DNA of 64,000 nucleotides from CAWBJO01 sp963789175 (GTDB lineage Bacteria > Pseudomonadota > Alphaproteobacteria > Rhizobiales > Aestuariivirgaceae), in NCBI GenBank assembly GCA_963789175.1, contig CAWBJO010000009.1, forward strand, positions 558,001 through 622,000, read 5' to 3'. The translations under genes and the position numbers were made by a program. Below the pieces are notes generated by a model, which did not search any database, was not told the DNA's origin, and worked only from the letters and a program-made list of their open reading frames with translations. Positions 42,021 through 51,657 of the stretch are shown in pieces. How positions within the stretch are numbered: position 1 is the first letter of the stretch; each line of letters opens with the position of its first letter.

Positions 42021-43015
42021 CGGTCGGTCTCCATGCGCTGCCGCGTCAGTCGCTCGATGCGGGCGCCGCAGCCGAGCAGCGCCGGCATGTCGGCGGCGAT
42101 CAGGTTGGTGGGTATGAGTTCCATGTACGATGCGAGACGCCCCTTGCGTTCGAAGGCGGCCCGGAAGCGCGCCGGGTCGAGTAGCGGCTGCAGGCTTTGC
42201 GTGACGCCGCCGCCGACGAAGACACCGCCCTTGGCACCCAGGAGAAGGGCGACGTCGCCGCAGAAGCTCGCCAGGAGATCGAAGAAGACGCGGACCGTAT
42301 CGCGCGGCGCCGCATCGCCGTCACGGGCCCGGGAATCGATGGCGGCTGCGGCGAGGGCCTCGCGCGGCTCGCCGTCGACCTCGCCGAGGGCGAGGTGCAG
42401 GAGCTCGAGACCCGGACCGGACAACAGCCGCTCGGCGGAGACGCGCTCGAAGCGCCGCCCCAGGAGGTCGATGACGGCGCGGCAGCGCGGATCGGGATGA
42501 GCGATCTCCATATGACCGCCCTCGCCCGGCACCGCCTGCCAGCCGAAGGGCGTCTTTACGGCGGCGCCGACGCCGAGACCGGTTCCGGGCCCGACGACGG
42601 CAATCGGAGCCGATCGATCGCGCTCCCGGCCCTCGCCGATGGGAACGACCTCGTCGCCGGAGAGCAGCGGCACCGCCTCGGCCAGCGCCTCGAAATCGTT
42701 GATAACCTCGAACATGTCGAAGCCGAAGGCCCGGCGCACGGGCTCGATCTCGGTGTTCCATTGCGGGCGGTTGGTGAGCTGGAAGCGGCCGGGGTAGACG
42801 GGACCCGCCACGTCGATGCAGCCGCGCGGCGGCTTCGGATCGCCGGCCAGCTCCAGGTAGGCGGCCATCGCCGACTGCAGGGACGGATGGTCGGCGCAGC
42901 CCAACTTGCGCACCTCGATCGGCCGGGCGTCCGTCTCGCGAATCAAGCCGAAGCGGGCGTTCGTCCCGCCGATGTCGGCGACGAGGATCGGATAGGAGGA
43001 AGTGGGCGCGCCCAT
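42017..43015 (-). CDS. glk: Glucokinase
   Basis: A 332-aa bacterial ROK-unrelated glucokinase (E. coli Glk type) that phosphorylates glucose. The ATP-binding motif VADIGGTNARFGL is at the N-terminus, INDFEALAEAVPLL carries the catalytic Asp, GPGTGLGVG is the second phosphate loop, and GEGGHMEIAHPD binds glucose. I chose the ATG at 43015; a GTG at 43024 overlapping the edd stop (GTGA) is in frame and could be the true coupled start. Its place between edd and eda feeds free glucose into the same pathway. Confidence 0.93.
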   Translation of the reverse strand: MGAPTSSYPILVADIGGTNARFGLIRETDARPIEVRKLGCADHPSLQSAMAAYLELAGDPKPPRGCIDVAGPVYPGRFQLTNRPQWNTEIEPVRRAFGFDMFEVINDFEALAEAVPLLSGDEVVPIGEGRERDRSAPIAVVGPGTGLGVGAAVKTPFGWQAVPGEGGHMEIAHPDPRCRAVIDLLGRRFERVSAERLLSGPGLELLHLALGEVDGEPREALAAAAIDSRARDGDAAPRDTVRVFFDLLASFCGDVALLLGAKGGVFVGGGVTQSLQPLLDPARFRAAFERKGRLASYMELIPTNLIAADMPALLGCGARIERLTRQRMETDR

Positions 43016-43020
43016 GCCGC

Positions 43021-44868
43021 TCACGCCGCAGGAGGAAGATGGCCCAGGAAGCTCGCGCCGGCGGATGCATCGGAGATGGCGGCGCGGAGCGGCCGGAACA
43101 GCTCGCGGCCCATGCCGCTCGCATGATCGGCGAGGCCGGGCGGCGGGGCAGGCTGGCGGTGGGCAAGCAGTTCGGGCGCGAGCCGGACGGCGAGCTCGCC
43201 GGAGCGCGCATCGATGACGACGACGTCGCCGTCGCGCAGGCGCGCGATGTGCCCGTCGTCGACCGCTTCGGGCACGACATGGATGGCGGCAGGGATGCGG
43301 CCCGAGGCGCCGGACATGCGGCCGTCGGTCAGGAGCGCGACACGGTGGCCGCGCTCCTGGAGGACGGCGAGGATGGGGCTCAGCTTGTGCAGCTCCGGCA
43401 TGCCGCTCGCCTTCGGCCCCTGATACGGGAGGACGGCGATGAAATCGCGATCGAGCTTGCCCTGCCTGAACGCCGCCTCGACCTCCTGCTGACCTGCAAA
43501 GCAGATGGCCGGCGCCTCGATGCGATGACGATCGGGCAGCAACGCCGACGTCTTCATGACGGCACGGCCGAGATTTCCCGCGAGGACGACGAGACCGCCC
43601 TCGGACCCGAACGGCGTGCGCACGGGACGAAGGATCGAGTCATCGCCGCTGGCGTGGGGCTCGTCGCGCCATACGATCGCCTCGTCGGCGAGGACGGGCC
43701 GGCGCACATAGGCGCGGAGGCCGTCGGGGCCGGCTACGGTCGCGACGTCGGGATGCACAAGGCCCGCGTCCAAGAGCTCGCGGATCAGGAACGGCATGCC
43801 GCCCGCCGCGTCGAAAGCGTTCACGTCGGCGCTGCCGTTCGGGTAGACGCGGGCGAGAAGCGGAACGCACTTCGACAGCGCGGCGAAGTCGTCCCAATCG
43901 AGCACGATGCCGGCGGCGCGGGCGATGGCGATGAGGTGGATGGTGTGGTTGGTCGAGCCACCGGTGGCATGAAGGCCGACGATGGCATTGACGATGGCGC
44001 GCTCGTCGACGATTTCGCCGATCGGGAGATAGGCATTGCGATGGTGGGTCAGCTCGATGGCGCGGCGCGCCATGGTCTCGGTCATGCGGTCGCGCAGCGG
44101 CGTTCCGGGGTTGATGAAGGCGGCGCCCGGCAACATGAGGCCCATGATCTCGAGCAGCATCTGGTTCGAGTTGGCCGTGCCGTAGAAGGTGCAGGTTCCC
44201 GGCGCATGATAGGCGCGGGCCTCGGCGTCGAGGAGTTCCGCCCGTCCGACCCGGCCCTCGAGGTAGCGCTCGCGAACCTTCGACTTCTCCGTATTGGGAA
44301 GGCCGCTCGGCATCGGCCCGGCCGGCACGAACAGGCCCGGCAGATGGCCGAAGCTCAACGCGCCGATGAGAAGGCCCGGCACGATCTTGTCGCAGACGCC
44401 GAGATAGAGCGCGGCGTCGAACATATCATGCGACAGGGCGACGGCGGTCGACAGCGCGATCACGTCGCGGGAAAGAAGCGACAGGTCCATCCCGGCGCGA
44501 CCCTGGGTGATGCCGTCGCACATGGCGGGCACGCCACCGGCGACCTGGGCGATGCCGCCCGCCGCGCGCACCGCGTCCTTGATGCGCTGCGGATAGTCCG
44601 CGAAGGGCTGATGCGCCGACAGCATGTCGTTGTAGGCGGTAACGATGGCGACGTTCGGCACCCGGTCGGCGGCGAGATCGGCCTTGTCGGACGGCCCGCA
44701 GGCGGCGAAGCCGTGGGCGAGGTTGGCGCAGGGAAGATGGCGGCGGCGCGAGCCGTCGTCGCGGGCGGCGCGGATATGATCGAGGTAGCGGGCACGCGTC
44801 GATGCCGAGCGGTGCCGGATCGTCTCCGTCACCGCCATCACACCCTTATCGATGCCGACCGCTGCCAT
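43021..44868 (-). CDS. edd: 6-phosphogluconate dehydratase
   Basis: A 615-aa IlvD/Edd family dehydratase converting 6-phosphogluconate to KDPG. The iron-sulfur ligand cysteines occur in CGPSDKAD-type N-terminal segments, MCDGITQGRAGMDLSL near 115 and GTCTFYGTANSNQMLLE near 222; the C-terminal domain has LTDGRMSGASGRIPAA. Full length for Edd and clearly distinct from IlvD. It starts 6 bases after the pgl stop and overlaps or abuts glk. Confidence 0.95.
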   Translation of the reverse strand: MAAVGIDKGVMAVTETIRHRSASTRARYLDHIRAARDDGSRRRHLPCANLAHGFAACGPSDKADLAADRVPNVAIVTAYNDMLSAHQPFADYPQRIKDAVRAAGGIAQVAGGVPAMCDGITQGRAGMDLSLLSRDVIALSTAVALSHDMFDAALYLGVCDKIVPGLLIGALSFGHLPGLFVPAGPMPSGLPNTEKSKVRERYLEGRVGRAELLDAEARAYHAPGTCTFYGTANSNQMLLEIMGLMLPGAAFINPGTPLRDRMTETMARRAIELTHHRNAYLPIGEIVDERAIVNAIVGLHATGGSTNHTIHLIAIARAAGIVLDWDDFAALSKCVPLLARVYPNGSADVNAFDAAGGMPFLIRELLDAGLVHPDVATVAGPDGLRAYVRRPVLADEAIVWRDEPHASGDDSILRPVRTPFGSEGGLVVLAGNLGRAVMKTSALLPDRHRIEAPAICFAGQQEVEAAFRQGKLDRDFIAVLPYQGPKASGMPELHKLSPILAVLQERGHRVALLTDGRMSGASGRIPAAIHVVPEAVDDGHIARLRDGDVVVIDARSGELAVRLAPELLAHRQPAPPPGLADHASGMGRELFRPLRAAISDASAGASFLGHLPPAA

Positions 44869-44874
44869 CGTGCC

Positions 44875-45564
44875 TCACTCGGACCAGTAGACGTCCACGG
44901 GCGCCAGGCCTTGGCGCAGTATCGCACGGACCGGCAGCTCTTCAACCGGACCGTCGGCGCGGGCCCGCTCGAGAACGGAGCGCTTCGCCTGGCCGGAGAT
45001 GGCGAGAACGATCTCGGAAGCGTCGGTCAACGTGCGCAGCGTGAGCGACACGCGCGGTTCGCGACCCGAGGCGGCCGGCACGGCGACGGCAACGGCCGGG
45101 TGGCGATGATCGAGCGCGTCGCGAAGGCCGGGCATGCCGGGAAAGAGCGACGCCGTGTGGCCGTCCTCGCCCATGCCGAGCACGACGGCGGTGAACGGGC
45201 GGGCCAGATGGGCCAGCGCCTCCTGGGCCTCCTTCACCGGATCGCCGCCCACGTCCTTCCACAAGGGCACGAAGTTCGCCGCCGCGGCGCGGTCGCCGAG
45301 CAGGTGGCGGCGCAGCAGCCCGGCATTGGAAGTAGAATGGCCGGGAGGCACCAGGCGCTCGTCGGCGAGCGTCAGGTCGACCTTTTCCCATTTTAAATCG
45401 ACGGCGGCGAGCGCCTCGAACATGGGGACCGGGCTCCTGCCGCCCGACAGGACGAGGCTCGCCCTGCCGCGCGATGCGATGTCGTCCTTCAGGCGCCCGG
45501 CGAGATAGCCGGCAAGCGCGGCGGCGAGAGCGTCCGGAGTGGCGAAGCGGTGCTCATGCCTCAT
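44875..45564 (-). CDS. pgl: 6-phosphogluconolactonase
   Basis: A 229-aa SOL/DevB-type lactonase hydrolysing 6-phosphogluconolactone. Landmarks: LVLSGGRSPVPMFEAL, LTLADERLVPPGHSTSN and VLGMGEDGHTASLFPG. The ATG at 45564 overlaps the zwf stop (ATGA), so the two are translationally coupled; an upstream open stretch to 45708 lies inside zwf and is not part of the protein. Confidence 0.94.
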   Translation of the reverse strand: MRHEHRFATPDALAAALAGYLAGRLKDDIASRGRASLVLSGGRSPVPMFEALAAVDLKWEKVDLTLADERLVPPGHSTSNAGLLRRHLLGDRAAAANFVPLWKDVGGDPVKEAQEALAHLARPFTAVVLGMGEDGHTASLFPGMPGLRDALDHRHPAVAVAVPAASGREPRVSLTLRTLTDASEIVLAISGQAKRSVLERARADGPVEELPVRAILRQGLAPVDVYWSE

Positions 45565-47039
45565 GCCACCGGGTCCGCCCAGTTGCTGCCGTCGCGCGCC
45601 ATCAGCACGACGGACTGCGGCGGCCCCCACGCGCCGGCATTGTAGGAGCAGAGCGGCGCGCCGGTGCCCGACTGCCACTCGGAATGGATGGGCTCGATCC
45701 ACTCCCATGCCGCCTCGACCTCGTCGCGGCGCATGAAGAGCGTGGCGTTGCCGCGCACGACGTCGAGAATGAGCCGCTCATAGGCCTCCGGCCAGCGCGT
45801 CTTGAAGGCCTGAGCGAAGGAGAGATTGAGCGGCGTCTCCTTCAGGCGCATGCCGCCCGGCCCCGGGTCCTTGCTCATCAGCTGCAGCTGCACGCCCTCG
45901 TCCGGCTGCAGGCGAAGCACCAGCCGGTTCGGCTCGATGCGGCCGACATCGGTGCCGAAGATCGAATGCGGCACGGCGCGGAACTGGACGACGATCTCGG
46001 AAACGCGGTGCGGCAGGCGCTTGCCGGTGCGGAGATAGAAGGGCACGCCCGCCCAGCGCCAATTGTCGATATTGGCCTTCAAGGCGACGAACGTCTCGGT
46101 CTGGGTCGGGGCACCGACCTCGTCGACGAAGCCGGGGACGGCGACGCCGTCGATGGCCCCCGCGGTGTACTGGCCGCGCACGGCGTGGGTCCCGACGTCG
46201 GGGCCGCGGAGCGGTCGCAGGCCGCGCAATACCTTCATCTTCTCGTCGCGCACCGCGTCCGCCTCGAAATGCTGCGGCGGCTCCATGGCGACGAGGCAGA
46301 GGAGCTGGATCAGGTGGTTCTGCACCATGTCGCGCAGCGCGCCGGCGGAATTGTAGTAGGCGGCGCGGCCTTCCACGCCGACGGTCTCGGCGACCGTGAT
46401 CTGCACATGGTCGATCTCGCCGTGGTTCCAGACCGGCTCGAACAGCGAGTTGGCGAAGCGCAGCGCCATGAGATTCTGGACGGTCTCCTTGCCCAGGTAG
46501 TGATCGATCCGGTAGATCTGCCGTTCGCTGAACACGCGCCCCACCTCATCGTTGATGGCGCGGGCACTGGCGAGGTCGTGGCCGATCGGCTTCTCGAGCA
46601 CGACGCGCGAGGTCGGCGTGACGAGCTTGTAGTCGCCGAGGTGCCGGGCGACGGCGCCGAAGAGATCGGGCGCGGTCGCGAGATAGAAGACGCGGATGCG
46701 CTCGGATCCGCCGTTCAAGAGCTTGTCGAGCGATTTCCAGCCGGCTTCCTGCGTGATGTCGAGCTGGACGTAGTGGACGCGGGCCAGGAAGCGCTGCTTC
46801 ACGGCTTCGTCGATTTCGGTCTTCGGCACATAGCGCGCCAGCGCCTCTTCGATGCGCTTGCGATAGGCGGCATCGTCCATGGACTGACGCGACAGCCCGA
46901 CGATGCGCACCTCGGCGGGAATCTGGCCGTCGCGGTCGCGGAAGTAGAGAGCCGGCATCAGCTTGCGGCTGGCGAGATCGCCGGTGCCGCCGAAAACCAC
47001 GAGATCGAAAGGCTGAACGGGAATGATTTGCGCAGTCAT
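45561..47039 (-). CDS. zwf: Glucose-6-phosphate 1-dehydrogenase
   Basis: A 492-aa enzyme oxidising glucose-6-phosphate with NAD(P). The nucleotide-binding motif FGGTGDLASRKLMPALYF is at the N-terminus, the active-site signature RIDHYLGKETVQNL near 175-188, and PFYLRTGKRLP near 335. It is the first gene of the zwf-pgl-edd-glk-eda operon and is divergent from hrpB across 119 bases, which must hold the operon promoter; I could not identify a clear operator there. Confidence 0.96.
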   Translation of the reverse strand: MTAQIIPVQPFDLVVFGGTGDLASRKLMPALYFRDRDGQIPAEVRIVGLSRQSMDDAAYRKRIEEALARYVPKTEIDEAVKQRFLARVHYVQLDITQEAGWKSLDKLLNGGSERIRVFYLATAPDLFGAVARHLGDYKLVTPTSRVVLEKPIGHDLASARAINDEVGRVFSERQIYRIDHYLGKETVQNLMALRFANSLFEPVWNHGEIDHVQITVAETVGVEGRAAYYNSAGALRDMVQNHLIQLLCLVAMEPPQHFEADAVRDEKMKVLRGLRPLRGPDVGTHAVRGQYTAGAIDGVAVPGFVDEVGAPTQTETFVALKANIDNWRWAGVPFYLRTGKRLPHRVSEIVVQFRAVPHSIFGTDVGRIEPNRLVLRLQPDEGVQLQLMSKDPGPGGMRLKETPLNLSFAQAFKTRWPEAYERLILDVVRGNATLFMRRDEVEAAWEWIEPIHSEWQSGTGAPLCSYNAGAWGPPQSVVLMARDGSNWADPVA

Positions 47040-47158
47040 GGCACCTCGGAATCGAATCCCTTTCGAGCCGGGCTCGTAACACAGGGAGTCCGGCGAAACC
47101 AGTGCCAGTTGCCGCCCCAGATTGAAATGCCGCGGCAGGATTGCAATAAGGCGTCGTC

Positions 47159-49648
47159 ATGGCCACCGAGAGTCGCAGCCCTACGCCCGAGAGCCTGCCC
47201 ATCGCGCATGCGCTGCCTGAAATTGCGGCAGCCCTCGAGACTTCGCCGCGCGTGGTCCTCGTCGCTCCGCCGGGCGCCGGCAAGACGACGCGGGTGCCGC
47301 TGGCGCTGATGGAGGCCGGCTTCCCCGCCGGCAAGCGCATCGTGATGCTGGCGCCGCGGCGGGTGGCGGCGCGCGCCGCGGCGCGCCACATGGCGCAGCT
47401 CATCGGCGAGGAGCCCGGCGGCCGCGTCGGCTACCAGGTTCGCTTCGAAAGCCGGCGCTCGGCGGCAACGCGGATCGAGGTGGTCACCGAGGGAATCCTG
47501 ACGCGCCGGATGCTGACCGACGCCGCGCTCGGCGATGCCGGCCTTCTCATCTTCGACGAGTTCCACGAGCGCAGCCTCGAGGCCGACCTCGGCCTCGCCC
47601 TGGCGCTGGAGATCCAGGAGACGATCCGTCCCGACCTCAGGATCCTGGTGATGTCGGCGACGCTCGAGGCGGAGGGATTGAGCCGGCTGCTCGGCGATGC
47701 GCCCATCGTCCGCTCGCAAGGACGGATGTACCCGGTCGAGACGATCCACGCCGGCCGGGCGCTGCGCACCACGGTGGCCGAGGACGTGGCGCGGCAGGTG
47801 GCGGTCGCGCTCGAGCGGCACCGGGGCAGCGTGCTCGCCTTCCTTCCCGGAGAAGCGGAAATCAGGCGGGCCGGCGAGCGGCTCGCCGCGAGCGGGTTGC
47901 CGCGAGACGTCGCGGTGCTGCCGTTCCACGGGTCGCTCGCCAGCGCGGCACAGGACGAGGCCATCGCGCCGTCGCCGCCGGGCAGGCGCAAGGTGGTGCT
48001 GGCCACGACGCTCGCCGAAACGAGCCTCACCATCGACGGCATCGGCGTCGTCGTCGACAGCGGGTTCAAGCGCATGCCGCAATTCGATCCGGCTAGCGGG
48101 ATGTCGCGGTTGCGCACGGTCAGGATCTCGCTCGCCGCCGCCGAGCAGCGTCGCGGCCGCGCCGGGCGGCTCGGGCCCGGAACCTGCTATCGCCTGTGGC
48201 CCGAAGAGGAAGAGCGCGCCCTGCCCCTCCACGACCAGCCGGAAATCCTGCAGGCCGACCTGGCGCCGCTCGCTTTGTCGCTGGCGCTGTGGGGCGCGAG
48301 CGATGCATCGGCTCTCAAGTTTCTCGACCCGCCGCCCGCCGGGGCGATGGCGCAGGCCCGTGAGCTGCTGCAAGCGCTCGGCGCCATCGGCGAGGACGGC
48401 CGCATCACCGAGCACGGGCGCGGCATGGCAGCGCTGCCGCTGCATCCGCGGCTGTCGCACATGGTGCTCGAGGGCAAGGAGCGCGGCACGGGCCGCACCG
48501 CCGCGGAGATCGCGGCGCTGCTCTCCGAACGCGACCTCGGCGAGAAGGGCGACGATGCCGACCTTGCGCCGCGGCTCGAGCGGCTCAGGCGCGGGCGCGG
48601 GCCCGCAGCGCGGCGGGCGAGCGCGGCCGCCGAGCAGATCCGGCGCATCGCCGGCATCCGCGACGATGGGGGAGCGGGCGATGACGGCGCCCTCCTCGCG
48701 CTCGCCTATCCCGACCGGGTGGCACAGTCGCGCGACGGCGCCGGCCGTTTCCGGATGGCGAACGGAGGAGGAGCCGTCCTCGATGCCACCGACGGGCTGG
48801 CGCAGAGCCCCTTCCTCGCCATCGCCACCACCGACGGCAATGCCGCCAATGCACGGATCCGGCTTGCCGCCCGCATCGATCGGGAGACGATCGAGGCGCT
48901 GTTCGCCGACCGCATCGAGCGCAGCGATACGCTCCATTGGGACAGGCGGAGCGGCAGCGTGACGGCGCTCCATCGCGAACGGTTCGGGGCGCTCGTGCTT
49001 GCCGAGCGTCCCATCGCCGATGCCGATCGGGACCGCGTCGCCGACGCCATGATCGAGGGCATCCGGCAGCTCGGTCTGGCGGCGCTGCCGTGGCCGGAGG
49101 ATGCGCGGGCGCTCGTCCAGCGGGTCACGATGCTGCGGCGGGCCGCGCCGCACGAGGACCTCCCCGACCTCGGCGAGGCGCATCTCCTCGCCACGCTCGA
49201 GTCGTGGATCAAGCCCCATCTCAACGGGATGACGCGCCGCGAGCAGCTGCAAGGCGTCGACACGGAGCGGGCGCTCGCCGCGCTTCTCTCCTACCGGCAG
49301 CGGCAGCGGCTCGACGCGCTGATGCCTTTGCGCTTCACGACGCCGGCGGGAAGCAGCATCGCCATCGACTACGAAAACGAAAGCGGGCCGGCTCTCAACG
49401 TCAAGCTCCAGGAGATGTTCGGGACGCGCTCGGTGCCGGCGATCGCGGAGGGAAAGCTCAAGCTCAAGATCGTGCTCCTGTCGCCGGCCGGCCGGCCGCT
49501 CGCCGTGACGCAGGACCTCGATAGCTTCTGGACCAACGCCTATCCCCAGGTGCGGGCCGAGATGCGCGGCCGCTATCCGAAGCATGCCTGGCCGGAGGAT
49601 CCGCTGAGCGCGCCTCCGAGCCGCGGGCGCAAGCCGAGGAGCGGCTAG
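47159..49648 (+). CDS. hrpB: ATP-dependent RNA helicase-like protein HrpB
   Basis: An 829-aa DEAH-type helicase. Motif I is APPGAGKTTRVPLAL (about 34-48), motif II reads DEFHERSLEADL near 133, motif III VMSATLEA, and motif VI AEQRRGRAGRLGPGTCYRLW. The C-terminal HrpB domain is complete to PRSG. HrpB helicases are widespread but their bacterial role is poorly known. The gene overlaps the convergent prmB by 4 bases. Upstream it is divergent from zwf. Confidence 0.95.
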   Translation: MATESRSPTPESLPIAHALPEIAAALETSPRVVLVAPPGAGKTTRVPLALMEAGFPAGKRIVMLAPRRVAARAAARHMAQLIGEEPGGRVGYQVRFESRRSAATRIEVVTEGILTRRMLTDAALGDAGLLIFDEFHERSLEADLGLALALEIQETIRPDLRILVMSATLEAEGLSRLLGDAPIVRSQGRMYPVETIHAGRALRTTVAEDVARQVAVALERHRGSVLAFLPGEAEIRRAGERLAASGLPRDVAVLPFHGSLASAAQDEAIAPSPPGRRKVVLATTLAETSLTIDGIGVVVDSGFKRMPQFDPASGMSRLRTVRISLAAAEQRRGRAGRLGPGTCYRLWPEEEERALPLHDQPEILQADLAPLALSLALWGASDASALKFLDPPPAGAMAQARELLQALGAIGEDGRITEHGRGMAALPLHPRLSHMVLEGKERGTGRTAAEIAALLSERDLGEKGDDADLAPRLERLRRGRGPAARRASAAAEQIRRIAGIRDDGGAGDDGALLALAYPDRVAQSRDGAGRFRMANGGGAVLDATDGLAQSPFLAIATTDGNAANARIRLAARIDRETIEALFADRIERSDTLHWDRRSGSVTALHRERFGALVLAERPIADADRDRVADAMIEGIRQLGLAALPWPEDARALVQRVTMLRRAAPHEDLPDLGEAHLLATLESWIKPHLNGMTRREQLQGVDTERALAALLSYRQRQRLDALMPLRFTTPAGSSIAIDYENESGPALNVKLQEMFGTRSVPAIAEGKLKLKIVLLSPAGRPLAVTQDLDSFWTNAYPQVRAEMRGRYPKHAWPEDPLSAPPSRGRKPRSG

Positions 49649-50595
49649 CGGCGCGGCGAGCGCGATTTCGCCGTCGAGCGGGAGAAGGACGAGGCCTCGA
49701 TCCAGAACACCTCGCCTTCGCTCGCCTCGCTGTCGAGCCAGAGGAAATCGAGATGCGGAAAATCGCGCTCGAGGCCGGCGCGGCCGGTGCCGATCTCGCA
49801 CAGAAGCGCGCCCCCTTCCTCGAGATGGCGCGGCGCCTCGTCGAGAATGCGGCGGACGAGATCGAGACCGTCGTCGCCGCCGGCCAGCGCCATCGCCGGC
49901 TCGTGGCGATATTCGGGAGGCAGCTTCGCCATGGCGGCGGCCGAGACGTAGGGCGGGTTCGACAGGATGAGGTCGTAGCGGCGGCCGGACAGCGGCGCGA
50001 AGAGATCGCCCTCGAAGAGGCGGATGCGATCCGCCACGGCGCTCTCCTCGACGTTGCGACGCGCCACCGCCAGGGCGTCGGGCGAACGGTCGGCGGCCTC
50101 GACCTCGGCCTGCGGGAAGGCGGCGGCGGCGAGGATGGCGAGACAGCCGGAGCCGGTGCACAGATCCAATATGCGGTTCACCGCCGGCAGGTTTCCGGCA
50201 AGCTCGTCGACGCGCCCCGTCGCCAGCATCTCGCCCAGATAGGAGCGCGGGACGATGACGCGCTCGTCGACATGAAAAGGAATGCCCTGGATATAGGCGC
50301 GGCCGGTGATGTAGGCGGCGGGCCGGCGCGTCGCGACGCGCTCCTCGATGCGCGAGAGAAGCAGGCGGCGCTCGGATGGAAGGAGCACCGCATCGGCGAA
50401 CGGATTGATGTCGTCGATGGGCAGGTGCAGCGTTTCGAGGATGATGAAGCAGGCCTCGTCGACGGCGTTGGTGGTGCCGTGGCCGTATGAGAGGCGCGCA
50501 GCGTTGAATCGGCTCACCGCATGGCGGAGGAGATCGCGAACGGTGCGCAGTTCGTTCAGCGCGTCATCGGACAAGGGGCTGCCGTCTCCTTCCAT
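49645..50595 (-). CDS. prmB: Ribosomal protein uL3 N5-glutamine methyltransferase
   Basis: A 316-aa SAM-dependent methyltransferase. The N-terminal substrate domain has SYGHGTTNAVDEACFIIL, which separates PrmB from PrmC; motif I is ILDLCTGSGCLAILAA and the catalytic loop is ILSNPPYVSAAAM. The expected role is methylation of a glutamine in ribosomal protein L3. The C-terminal tail is Ser/Arg-rich and not conserved. Confidence 0.93.
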   Translation of the reverse strand: MEGDGSPLSDDALNELRTVRDLLRHAVSRFNAARLSYGHGTTNAVDEACFIILETLHLPIDDINPFADAVLLPSERRLLLSRIEERVATRRPAAYITGRAYIQGIPFHVDERVIVPRSYLGEMLATGRVDELAGNLPAVNRILDLCTGSGCLAILAAAAFPQAEVEAADRSPDALAVARRNVEESAVADRIRLFEGDLFAPLSGRRYDLILSNPPYVSAAAMAKLPPEYRHEPAMALAGGDDGLDLVRRILDEAPRHLEEGGALLCEIGTGRAGLERDFPHLDFLWLDSEASEGEVFWIEASSFSRSTAKSRSPRR

Positions 50596-50600
50596 TCACG

Positions 50601-50638
50601 AAAAATCCGGAAGGCCGAGATCCGCCGGCCTTCCGGAT
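50601..50638 (-). terminator. Rho-independent terminator of the iolG/ABC operon
   Basis: Perfect 13-bp stem (50605-50617 with 50626-50638) and 8-base loop, followed on the minus strand by five Ts. It begins 18 bases after the substrate-binding protein stop. Confidence 0.9.
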
Positions 50639-50655
50639 CGATTGCGTCGTTCGTC

Positions 50656-51567
50656 CTACTTGAACTGCTCGGCGTTGTCCTTGGTCACGAGCAGCGTGCC
50701 GGTGTCGATCACCGGGGCTATGGTCTCGCCCTTCTTGAGCTTCACGGCGTTCTCGACACCGAGCGCTCCCATGTTCTTGGGGGCCTGGGCGACGGTCGCC
50801 GCCATCTCGCCGGCCAGAACCGAGGCGGCCGCATCGGGGTTGGCGTCGAAGCCGACGACGATCACGTCCTTGAGCTTGTCGGCTGACTTCAACGCCTCGA
50901 CGGCACCGAGCGCCATGTTGTCATTGGAGGCGAAGACGGCCTTGATGTTCGGGTTGCCGGTCAGGATGTTCTCCATGACCGACTGGCCCTTGGCGCGATC
51001 CCAGTCGGCCGGCTGCTCGGCGACGACCTTGAGCCCGCAGGCCTCCAGACCCTTCTTCGAGCCGGTGGCGCGCGCCTGGCCGGTCGACTGGGTGATGATG
51101 CCCTGGAGGATGGCGACCTCGCTTCCCTGCGGCACCGCCTTGCAGATGTAGTCGGCGGCGAGCGCCGCACCGGTCTCGTTGTCGGTACCGATGAACGTCA
51201 CGCCCTCATTGATGCCCTTGGTGTCGATGAACACGACGGGGATGCCCTTCGCCTTGGCGGCATCGACGACGGGCGCCAGCGCGTTGGGGTCGGTCGGCGC
51301 GAGCGCGATGCCGTCGACGCCCTTGGCGATCTGGTCCTCGATCTGGGCGATCTGCGCGGCGACGTCGGATTCCTGCGGCGGCGACATCACCACGACTTCG
51401 ACGCCGAGTTCCTTGCCCTTGTCCATCGCGCCCTGCTCGACCGCGGCCCAGAACGGGTTGCCGGCACCGGGACCCTTCATGTCTACGAGAATGGTCTCGG
51501 CGCGCACCGCGACGGCCGACAGGGCGAGCAGGCCCGCCATCATTCCCAGAACTACACACTTCCTCAT
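50656..51567 (-). CDS. Sugar ABC transporter substrate-binding protein (ribose/inositol class)
   Basis: A 303-aa periplasmic binding protein of the Peripla_BP_4 class. The signal peptide runs MRKCVVLGMMAGLLALSAVAVRA, then the mature start ETILVDMKGPGAGNPFW. Family hallmarks are IAQIEDQIAKGVDGIALAPTDP, and ASNDNMALGAVEAL. The ATG at 51567 is preceded by GGAGG. Placed with iolG, and divergent from iolDEB, its ligand is probably myo-inositol or a related polyol; ribose or another sugar cannot be excluded. Last gene of its operon, followed by a terminator. Confidence 0.88.
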   Translation of the reverse strand: MRKCVVLGMMAGLLALSAVAVRAETILVDMKGPGAGNPFWAAVEQGAMDKGKELGVEVVVMSPPQESDVAAQIAQIEDQIAKGVDGIALAPTDPNALAPVVDAAKAKGIPVVFIDTKGINEGVTFIGTDNETGAALAADYICKAVPQGSEVAILQGIITQSTGQARATGSKKGLEACGLKVVAEQPADWDRAKGQSVMENILTGNPNIKAVFASNDNMALGAVEALKSADKLKDVIVVGFDANPDAAASVLAGEMAATVAQAPKNMGALGVENAVKLKKGETIAPVIDTGTLLVTKDNAEQFK

Positions 51568-51657
51568 TGACTTCCTCCGTTGGCACATGACCGTCTCCAC
51601 GCAGCCTTCCCCCGGACCGGCGCCGGAGACGGGCGCCCGGACCATCGTCCACTCAGT

